Source: Gibbsiella quercinecans (GTDB lineage Bacteria > Pseudomonadota > Gammaproteobacteria > Enterobacterales > Enterobacteriaceae). Taken from it: DNA of 64,000 nt. Of the stretch, positions 57,429 through 64,000 are shown one piece after another. Each line of letters begins with the position of its first letter. Positions within the stretch are counted from its first letter, which is position 1. Location of the stretch: the NCBI RefSeq assembly GCF_002291425.1, contig NZ_CP014136.1, positions 1,178,001-1,242,000 on the forward strand, in the 5' to 3' direction. The position numbers and the translations under genes are program-made. The notes beneath the pieces are model-generated. The model was not told the origin of the DNA, did not search any database, and saw only the letters and a list, made by a program, of their open reading frames with translations.

Positions 57429-59468
57429 TTATTTTTGGATCTCAAACAGCAGGGTCTGGCCAGCCACCACCTGCCCGCTAGCCAACTCGGCCAGGCCGGC
57501 ATAGTCTTCAATGTTGCTGACGATCACCGGGCTCACCATTGAACGCGCGTTGGCATTCAGGAAGGCCAGATCCAGCTCCAGAACCGGTTGGCCGGCTTTC
57601 ACCGCCTCGCCTTCCTGCACCAGGCGTTTAAAGCCCTGGCCGTTCAGCGCCACGGTATCAATGCCGATGTGGACGACAATTTCGGCGCCTTTATCGGTTT
57701 CCAGGCAAAACGCATGGTCGGTGTTGAAGATTTTCACCACGGTGCCGTCTGCCGGCGCCACGACGGTTTTATCAGTTGGGCGAATGGCAACGCCTTCCCC
57801 GACCGCTTTGCTGGCAAAGGCTTCATCCGGCACCTGCTCCAACGGCACCACTTCACCGGTGATCGGCGCCAGCAAGCGCTGGAACGCCGCCTTCGGTGCA
57901 TTCGGCACCGCCTGCGATTTGGCCTGGGTAGCGGGTTCAACCGCCGCCGCTGCAACCGCGGCGGCAACCGGGCCGGCGGAAATAACGCTGCGCATCGCGC
58001 TGGCGATCAGTTCGGCACGGGTGCCGACAATAATCTGCACGCTCTGCTTGTTCAACCGGATCACCCCGGAAGCGCCCAGGCGTTTCGCCAGGCCATCATT
58101 AACCAGCGCAGAATCCTTCACATTCAGGCGCAGGCGGGTGATGCAGGCATCAATCCCCGTCAGATTATCGCTGCCGCCAATGGCGGAAACATAGCGGCGA
58201 GCCAGCGCGGAGGTTTCACTTTCATCCCGGTTGGCGCTGTTATCCACATTCACATCATAACCGTCGCTCTCATCACCGGTAGCCGCCAGTTCACGCCCTG
58301 GAGTCATCAGGTTGAATCGGGTGATGGTGAAGCGGAACACCAGGTAGTAAATGACGAAGAACACCAGCCCTTGCGGGATCAGCATATACCAGTGGGTTGC
58401 CAGCGGGTTGCGCACCCACAGCATCATATCCACCAGCCCGGCGCTAAAGCCAAAGCCGGAAATCCAATGCATGCTGGCGGCGATGAACACCGAGATCCCG
58501 GTCAGCACCGCGTGAATCACATACAGCACCGGGGCCACAAACATGAAGGAAAACTCAAGCGGCTCGGTGATGCCGGTAAAGAAGGCCGCAAAGCCGGCAG
58601 CCAGCATAATCCCGGCCACTTTCGCCTTATTCTCTGGGCGCGCGCAGTGATAAATCGCCAGCGCCGCCCCCGGCAGGCCGAACATCATGATCGGGAAGAA
58701 GCCGGCCTGATAGCGGCCGGTAATGCCCACCACCGCTTTGCCGGCATCAATGGACTGCTGGCCGCCGAGGAAGTTAGGGATATCGTTAATCCCGGCGACG
58801 TCAAACCAGAACACCGAGTTCAGCGCATGGTGCAGGCCGACCGGGATCAACAGGCGGTTAAAGAAGGCATAAATACCGGCGCCAACCGCGCCCATTTTCT
58901 GGATGTGCTCACCGAAGCTCACCAGCGCGTTGAAGATCATCGGCCAGACATACATCAGGATGAAAGCAACGAGGATCATCAGGAAAGAGATCAGGATCGG
59001 CACCAGGCGGCGGCCGCTGAAGAAGGACAATGCCTTCGGCAGTTCAACGCCGCTGAAGCGGTTGTATATCTCCGCCGAGATCACCCCCACCAGAATACCA
59101 ACGAACTGGTTTTCTATTTTACCGAATGCGGCGGGCACCTGCTCCACCGGGATTTTTTGGATCATTGAGACGGCGGCAGGTGAACACAGGGTGGTCAGCA
59201 CCAGGAAGCCGACAAAGCCGGTCAGCGCGGCGGCGCCGTCTTTGTCTTTCGACATGCCATAAGCCACACCAATGGCAAACAGCACAGCCATATGGTCAAT
59301 GATGGCCGAACCGGATTTGATCAACAATGCGGCAAACGCATTATCGCCCCCCCAGCCGACGGGATCGATCCAATACCCCACCCCCATCAGGATTGCGGCT
59401 GCCGGTAGCGTGGCAACCGGCACCATCAGGGCCCGGCCTACTTTTTGTAAATAACTAAGAATATTCAC
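57429..59468 (-). CDS. nagE: PTS N-acetylglucosamine transporter, IICBA
   Basis: 679 aa, one polypeptide with domains IIC (about 1-365, many membrane helices, substrate region with GITEPLEFSFMFVAP), IIB (about 395-470, phospho-Cys in GIDACITRLRL), and IIA (about 525-679, phospho-His in IVVHIGIDTVALNG). Imports and phosphorylates GlcNAc. Divergent from nagBACD across a shared NagC/CRP region. Confidence 0.97.
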   Translation of the reverse strand: MNILSYLQKVGRALMVPVATLPAAAILMGVGYWIDPVGWGGDNAFAALLIKSGSAIIDHMAVLFAIGVAYGMSKDKDGAAALTGFVGFLVLTTLCSPAAVSMIQKIPVEQVPAAFGKIENQFVGILVGVISAEIYNRFSGVELPKALSFFSGRRLVPILISFLMILVAFILMYVWPMIFNALVSFGEHIQKMGAVGAGIYAFFNRLLIPVGLHHALNSVFWFDVAGINDIPNFLGGQQSIDAGKAVVGITGRYQAGFFPIMMFGLPGAALAIYHCARPENKAKVAGIMLAAGFAAFFTGITEPLEFSFMFVAPVLYVIHAVLTGISVFIAASMHWISGFGFSAGLVDMMLWVRNPLATHWYMLIPQGLVFFVIYYLVFRFTITRFNLMTPGRELAATGDESDGYDVNVDNSANRDESETSALARRYVSAIGGSDNLTGIDACITRLRLNVKDSALVNDGLAKRLGASGVIRLNKQSVQIIVGTRAELIASAMRSVISAGPVAAAVAAAAVEPATQAKSQAVPNAPKAAFQRLLAPITGEVVPLEQVPDEAFASKAVGEGVAIRPTDKTVVAPADGTVVKIFNTDHAFCLETDKGAEIVVHIGIDTVALNGQGFKRLVQEGEAVKAGQPVLELDLAFLNANARSMVSPVIVSNIEDYAGLAELASGQVVAGQTLLFEIQK

Positions 59469-59578
59469 CTTTTCCCCCTACTGATCCGCGAGCGGAATCT
59501 TATTAGTTGTTATTGATGCTACTCACTACTTTTTGGAAAACTCCATGGCACGCATGACTCGCACCGAGTGTAAAAAGA

Positions 59579-59600
59579 ATATTTTTCATCGCAAATTAAA
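59579..59600. promoter_or_regulatory. NagC operator, nagE side
   Basis: ATTTTTCATCGCAAATTAAA (59581-59600) resembles the NagC site by its A/T flanks and central CGC. It lies about 120 bp upstream of the nagE start. Confidence 0.55.
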
Positions 59601-59611
59601 ACCTCATTATT

Positions 59612-59627
59612 TGTGATGCACATCACT
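59612..59627. promoter_or_regulatory. CRP site of nagE-nagB
   Basis: TGTGA-TGCACA-TCACT, one mismatch from the CRP core palindrome. Located between the two NagC-like sites. Confidence 0.8.
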
Positions 59628-59672
59628 AATAATGAGTCTTTTATAACCGTATTGCTAGCCACAACACAAAAC

Positions 59673-59695
59673 TTATTTTATGATTCGAAAAATCA
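59673..59695. promoter_or_regulatory. NagC operator, nagB side
   Basis: TTATTTTATGATTCGAAAAA plus flanks has the T/A-rich arms around a central TTCG expected for NagC. Its centre is about 94 bp (nine helical turns) from the nagE-side site, so looping is feasible. Confidence 0.6.
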
Positions 59696-59799
59696 AAGCA
59701 TGCGGTGATTCATACAGGAGCCATCAAGCTGAGTTACGCTTAGAGCTCCTGCCCAGGGCCCGTTTCGCTCCCGTTTTAGTTTACTTACAGAGGTGTATG

Positions 59800-60600
59800 A
59801 TGAGACTGATACCACTACAAGATACCGTACAAGTCGGCAAATGGGCGGCACGCCATATTGTGCAACGCATCAACGCGTTCAACCCCACCGCAGAGCGCCC
59901 GTTCGTTCTCGGGCTGCCCACCGGCGGTACGCCGCTGGAAGCATACAAACACCTGATCGCCATGCACAAAGCCGGTGAAGTCAGCTTCAAACATGTGGTT
60001 ACCTTCAATATGGATGAATATGTTGGTCTGCCGCAAGAGCACCCGGAAAGCTATCACACCTTCATGTACCGTAATTTATTTGATCACATTGATATCCCGC
60101 GCGAAAATATCAATCTGCTGAATGGTAATGCGCCGGATGTGGACGCCGAGTGCCGTAGCTACGAAGAGAAAATCAAATCTTACGGTAAGATTCACCTGTT
60201 TATGGGCGGCGTCGGCATTGATGGGCACATTGCGTTTAACGAGCCGGCCTCATCCCTGGCCTCTCGCACCCGCATCAAGACATTGACCGAAGAGACCCGC
60301 ATTGCCAACTCACGCTTCTTTGGCGGCGATGTCAATCTGGTGCCTAAATATGCCCTGACCGTAGGCGTCGGCACGCTGCTGGATGCCGAAGAAGTGATGA
60401 TTCTGGTTACCGGCCATGCCAAAGCGCAAGCGCTGGCGGCCGCGGTGGAAGGTAATATCAACCACCTGTGGACGATCAGTTGCCTGCAGTTGCATGCCAA
60501 AGCCGTTATGGTTTGCGACGAGCCTTCCACGATGGAATTGAAAGTCAAAACCGTTAAGTATTTCCGCGCGTTAGAAGCGGAAAACATGAAAAATCTTTAA
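59800..60600 (+). CDS. nagB: Glucosamine-6-phosphate deaminase
   Basis: 266 aa from the second of two adjacent ATGs (59800), six bases after AGAGG, matching E. coli NagB (MRLIPL). Conserved [13 protein letters not shown], catalytic FNMDEYVGL (Asp72 region) and [14 protein letters not shown] with the ring-opening His. Converts GlcN6P to Fru6P and ammonia. Confidence 0.97.
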   Translation: MRLIPLQDTVQVGKWAARHIVQRINAFNPTAERPFVLGLPTGGTPLEAYKHLIAMHKAGEVSFKHVVTFNMDEYVGLPQEHPESYHTFMYRNLFDHIDIPRENINLLNGNAPDVDAECRSYEEKIKSYGKIHLFMGGVGIDGHIAFNEPASSLASRTRIKTLTEETRIANSRFFGGDVNLVPKYALTVGVGTLLDAEEVMILVTGHAKAQALAAAVEGNINHLWTISCLQLHAKAVMVCDEPSTMELKVKTVKYFRALEAENMKNL

Positions 60601-60617
60601 TCTCTGCAGGGGGCTAC

Positions 60618-61757
60618 ATGTTCGCTTTAACTCACGGCCGTATCTACACCGGCCACGATGTGCTTGATAACCACGCGGTTGTCATTGCTGATGGCCTGAT
60701 TGAACGGGTCTGCCCACAAGACCAGTTGCCCGCCGGGATCGAAACGCGCGATCTGGGTGGCGCCATGCTAGCCCCCGGTTTCATTGACGTTCAGCTTAAC
60801 GGCTGCGGCGGCGTGCAGTTTAACGATTCGCTGGCGGCCATCTCGGTTGAAACGCTGGAAATCATGCAGCGCGCCAATGAAAAATCCGGCTGCACCAGCT
60901 ATCTGCCGACGCTGATCACCTGCAGCGACGAATTTATGAAGCACGGCATCGAAGTGATGCGTGCCTATCTGAAAAAACACCCGAATCAGGCGCTGGGCCT
61001 GCATCTGGAAGGGCCCTACCTCAACCCGGTGAAAAAAGGCACCCACAACCCGGCGTTTATCCGCAAGCCCGACAGCCAGATGGTGGATTACCTGTGCGCC
61101 CATGCCGATGCCATCAGCAAAATCACGCTGGCGCCGGAAATGGTCGAGCCGCACGTTATCCGCCAGTTGTCTGAAGCCGGCATCATCGTTTCCGCCGGCC
61201 ATGCCAACGCCACCTACGCCGAAGCCCGCGCCGGCTTTGCTGCGGGCATCACTTTCGCCACCCATTTATACAACGCCATGCCTTATATCACCGGCCGCGA
61301 ACCGGGCCTGATCGGCGCGGTGTTTGATACGCCAGAGATCTATACCGGTATCATCGCCGACGGCCATCACGTGGCCTGGGCGAGTATCCGTAACGCTAAA
61401 CGTATTAAAGGTGATAAATTGGTGCTGGTCACCGACGCGACTGCTCCGGCAGGCGCCGATATTGATCAATTTATTTTTGCCGGTAAAACAATATACTATC
61501 GCGACGGAATTTGCGTAGACGCCAACGGCACCCTGAGCGGGTCCGCGCTGACCATGATTCAAGCGGTGCAAAACAGCGTGGAACATATCGGCATTGCGCT
61601 GGATGAAGCGCTGCGGATGGCAACGCTGTACCCGGCGCGCGCCATTGGCGTGGCTCATCGCTTAGGCACCGTCGAGGCCGGCAAGGTCGCTAACCTGACC
61701 GCTTTTACCCGTGATTATAAAATCACCAAGACTCTCGTTAACGGTAACGAGGTGTAA
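60618..61757 (+). CDS. nagA: N-acetylglucosamine-6-phosphate deacetylase
   Basis: 379 aa amidohydrolase. Metal-site Glu in HLEGPYLNP (about 131), His in SAGHANATY (about 195) and THLYNAMP (about 216), catalytic Asp in VTDATAPAG (about 273). Second gene of nagBACD, 17 bp after nagB, with AGGGGG ahead. Confidence 0.97.
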   Translation: MFALTHGRIYTGHDVLDNHAVVIADGLIERVCPQDQLPAGIETRDLGGAMLAPGFIDVQLNGCGGVQFNDSLAAISVETLEIMQRANEKSGCTSYLPTLITCSDEFMKHGIEVMRAYLKKHPNQALGLHLEGPYLNPVKKGTHNPAFIRKPDSQMVDYLCAHADAISKITLAPEMVEPHVIRQLSEAGIIVSAGHANATYAEARAGFAAGITFATHLYNAMPYITGREPGLIGAVFDTPEIYTGIIADGHHVAWASIRNAKRIKGDKLVLVTDATAPAGADIDQFIFAGKTIYYRDGICVDANGTLSGSALTMIQAVQNSVEHIGIALDEALRMATLYPARAIGVAHRLGTVEAGKVANLTAFTRDYKITKTLVNGNEV

Positions 61758-61782
61758 TTAATGAACAGCGAGTAACATTTTG

Positions 61783-63003
61783 ATGAGCACCGGTGGCCAG
61801 GCACAAATAGGTAATATTGATTTAGTTAAACAGCTCAACGGCGCCGCCGTTTACCGCCTGATCGACCAGCAAGGCCCGATCTCGCGTATTCAAATTGCCG
61901 AACTGAGCCAGCTTGCCCCCGCCAGCGTCACAAAAATTACTCGCCAGTTGCTGGAGCGCGGGCTGATCAAAGAAGTCGATCAGCAAGCCTCTACCGGCGG
62001 GCGCCGTGCGATCTCCATCGTAACGGAAACCCGCTATTTCCATACGATTGCCGTGCGGCTTGGCCGCTACGACGCCACAATTACCCTGTATGACATGAGC
62101 GGCAAATCGCTGGGCGAAGAGCACTATACGCTGCCCGAGCGGACGCAAGAGACGCTGGAACACGCGCTGTTTGCCGCCATCGCTCAATTTATTGAAAGCT
62201 ACCAGCGCAAGCTGCGTGAACTGATCGCCATTGCCGTTATTTTGCCCGGCCTGGTAGATCCGGTGCAGGGCGTGGTGCGCTATATGCCGCATATCAGCGT
62301 GAATAACTGGGCGCTGGTGGATAACCTGCAGCAGCGCTTTAACGTCACCAGCTTTGTCGGCCACGATATCCGCAGCCTGGCGCTGGCAGAGCACTACTTT
62401 GGCGCCACGCGCGACTGCGAAGACTCCATCCTGGTGCGGCTGCACCGCGGCACCGGCGCCGGGATTATCGTCAACGGGCAGATCTTCCTCGGCACCAACG
62501 GCAACGTCGGCGAGATTGGCCATATCCAGATCGATCCCCTCGGCGAGCGCTGCCACTGTGGCAACTTCGGCTGCCTGGAAACCGTGGCCGCCAATGCCGC
62601 CATTGAACACCGGGTGCGCAACCTGCTGACGCAGGGCTACCCGAGCAAACTGACGCTGGACGACTGTAACATCAGCGCCATCTGCAAGGCTGCCAACCGC
62701 AGCGATCTGCTGGCCAGCGAAGTGATCGAACACGTCGGCCGCGATCTGGGCAAAGCCGTGGCGATCGCCATTAACCTGTTCAACCCGCAGAAAGTAGTGA
62801 TCGCCGGCGAAATTACCGAAGCCGAGAAAGTGTTGCTGCCGGCCATTCAAAGCTGCGTGAATACCCAGGTGCTGAAAGACTTCCGCAAAAATCTGCCGAT
62901 AGTCACCTCCGAACTCAACCATCAATCCGCCATTGGCGCTTTTGCGCTGGTTAAGCGGGCCATGCTCAACGGCGTGCTATTACAGCGGCTGCTGGAAAGC
63001 TGA
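61783..63003 (+). CDS. nagC: N-acetylglucosamine repressor NagC
   Basis: 406 aa ROK-family repressor. N-terminal helix-turn-helix (about 18-80, ISRIQIAELSQLAPASVTKITRQL), sugar-kinase-like domain with RGTGAGIIVNG and the zinc motif GHIQIDPLGERCHCGNFGCLE. Responds to GlcNAc-6-P and controls nag, chb and chitin genes. ATG 61783 chosen over a TTG one codon upstream. Confidence 0.96.
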   Translation: MSTGGQAQIGNIDLVKQLNGAAVYRLIDQQGPISRIQIAELSQLAPASVTKITRQLLERGLIKEVDQQASTGGRRAISIVTETRYFHTIAVRLGRYDATITLYDMSGKSLGEEHYTLPERTQETLEHALFAAIAQFIESYQRKLRELIAIAVILPGLVDPVQGVVRYMPHISVNNWALVDNLQQRFNVTSFVGHDIRSLALAEHYFGATRDCEDSILVRLHRGTGAGIIVNGQIFLGTNGNVGEIGHIQIDPLGERCHCGNFGCLETVAANAAIEHRVRNLLTQGYPSKLTLDDCNISAICKAANRSDLLASEVIEHVGRDLGKAVAIAINLFNPQKVVIAGEITEAEKVLLPAIQSCVNTQVLKDFRKNLPIVTSELNHQSAIGAFALVKRAMLNGVLLQRLLES

Positions 63004-63069
63004 GCCTTCGCGCGGCAAGGCATGTTATTTTCACGCCTTGCCCTGCTGCTATTATGAGAACCGTAAACA

Positions 63070-63822
63070 ATGACCATAAAAAACGTTATCTGTGACATCG
63101 ACGGCGTACTGATGCATGACAATACGGCCATCCCGGGCGCCGATCTGTTTTTAGCGCGCATCCAGGAACAAGGTATGCCGCTGGTTATTCTGACCAACTA
63201 TCCTTCCCAGACCGCGCAGGATTTGGCAAACCGCTTTGCCGCTGCCGGGCTGGAAGTACCGGAAAGCGCGTTTTATACCTCCGCCATGGCCACCGCCGAT
63301 TTCCTGCGCCGCCAGGAAGGTAAAAAGGCCTATGTGGTGGGGGAAGGCGCGCTGATCCACGAGCTGTACAAGGCCGGCTTTACCATTACCGATATCAACC
63401 CGGATTTCGTCATCGTTGGGGAAACCCGCTCCTATAACTGGGATATGATGCACAAGGCGGCCTATTTCGTGAATAACGGCGCCCGCTTTATCGCCACCAA
63501 TCCGGATACCCACGGCCACGGTTTTGTTCCCGCCTGCGGCGCGCTGTGCGCCCCAATTGAAAAAATCACCGGCCGCGTGCCTTTCTACGTCGGCAAACCC
63601 AGCCCGTGGATTATCCGTGCCGCGCTCAATAAGATGCAGGCGCATTCGGAAGACACGGTGATCGTCGGCGATAACCTGCGCACCGATATTCTGGCGGGCT
63701 TCCAGGCCGGGCTGGAAACCGTGCTGGTGTTGTCCGGGGTTTCCACCCTCAACGATGTGGAAACCATGCCGTTCCGCCCGAGCTACATATTCCCATCCGT
63801 CAGCGATATCACCATCTTCTGA
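63070..63822 (+). CDS. nagD: UMP phosphatase NagD
   Basis: 250 aa HAD-superfamily (class IIA). Motif I CDIDGVLMHD with nucleophile Asp9, motif II LTNYPSQT, Lys in YVGKPSPW, motif IV VGDNLRTDI. Dephosphorylates nucleoside monophosphates, UMP best, in E. coli. Last gene of nagBACD; a GC-rich hairpin (63829-63843) follows without a T tract. Confidence 0.95.
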   Translation: MTIKNVICDIDGVLMHDNTAIPGADLFLARIQEQGMPLVILTNYPSQTAQDLANRFAAAGLEVPESAFYTSAMATADFLRRQEGKKAYVVGEGALIHELYKAGFTITDINPDFVIVGETRSYNWDMMHKAAYFVNNGARFIATNPDTHGHGFVPACGALCAPIEKITGRVPFYVGKPSPWIIRAALNKMQAHSEDTVIVGDNLRTDILAGFQAGLETVLVLSGVSTLNDVETMPFRPSYIFPSVSDITIF

Positions 63823-64000
63823 TCCCCCGGCGGCCACGCCGCCAGGCAGATACGCCACGGCGGCCATGCGCCGCCTTAGCACACTCCCCGTTGCCCAAAG
63901 CTGCCTTTATGCCGCCCCGACGGCGCAAAACACCATTTCAGCAAACACCCGATTCACTTTGTATAAAAAAGACGCATCCGGATGAAAATTGAATATTCGC
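63823..64000. other. Region downstream of nagD
   Basis: No gene begins before the window ends. A TATAAA at about 63962 and an AT-rich end (TTGAATATTCGC) may be the promoter of the next gene (asnB in E. coli). Confidence 0.3.

Larger units (their letters stand above)
59469..59799. other. nagE-nagB divergent control region
   Basis: 331 bp with no gene. Contains two NagC-like operators about 94 bp apart, with a CRP site between them, the layout known for E. coli, where NagC forms a repression loop. The open frame upstream of nagB (from 59680) is not conserved. Confidence 0.7.

Noticed and set aside
57588-59168. 526-codon frame opposite nagE
   Set aside because: GC-rich antisense open frame; His/Arg/Gly-rich nonsense composition, nagE is certain.

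Overview
The window is chromosomal DNA from an enterobacterium, most likely Serratia (S. marcescens-like). The core genes are close relatives of E. coli proteins in E. coli-like order. In addition it has a large GH20 chitobiase directly downstream of a chitoporin, a pyrrolidone-carboxylate peptidase, and ERIC repeats. Assignments come from recognising protein motifs and synteny by eye; no database search was run.

Layout. 1-5,047: end of galM, psiF, gpmA (with a Fur-box-like palindrome), aroG, pnuC and nadA (with a NadR-type operator). 5,048-12,560: an AT-richer accessory segment between nadA and the tRNA cluster, where E. coli has nothing comparable. It encodes a zinc alcohol dehydrogenase, a FadR-type GntR regulator, an MFS transporter, a cytoplasmic GH78 alpha-L-rhamnosidase and a 110-aa protein of unknown function. 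It also holds an internally deleted ERIC element, a possible IS256-type remnant and a tRNA-Lys-end-like scar. 12,560-13,215: a tRNA operon (Lys-Val-Lys-Lys-Lys in transcription order). 13,314-18,914: cpoB-pal-tolB-tolA-tolR-tolQ-ybgC envelope system. 19,045-22,191: cydABX-ybgE (bd oxidase). 23,081-33,114: sdhCDAB-sucABCD, divergent from gltA (33,896). 35,305-41,126: nei, pcp, DUF979, DUF969, pxpC, pxpB and ybgI, a 5-oxoproline module from which pxpA is missing. 41,155-45,149: complete ERIC element, a periplasmic cyclic-nucleotide phosphodiesterase, phr, a fused DUF523-DUF1722 YbgA, and ybfA. 45,488-50,847: pgm, seqA, ybfF, ybfE, fldA, fur (with a uof-like leader ORF). 50,943-55,071: chitobiase and chitoporin. 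55,525-63,822: glnS, nagE divergent from nagBACD.

How the genes work together. The right-hand third forms a chitin/GlcNAc route. ChiP imports chitooligosaccharides, periplasmic chitobiase cuts them to GlcNAc, NagE imports and phosphorylates GlcNAc, and NagA and NagB convert it to fructose-6-P under NagC control. The centre holds much of the TCA cycle plus a terminal oxidase. The accessory segment looks like a complete small rhamnoside-utilisation unit (import, intracellular de-rhamnosylation, oxidation, local regulator) and is the best candidate here for an undescribed system. The chiP leader, with a ChiX-pairing site at its Shine-Dalgarno sequence and an upstream copy of the ChiX seed, is the most unusual regulatory observation.
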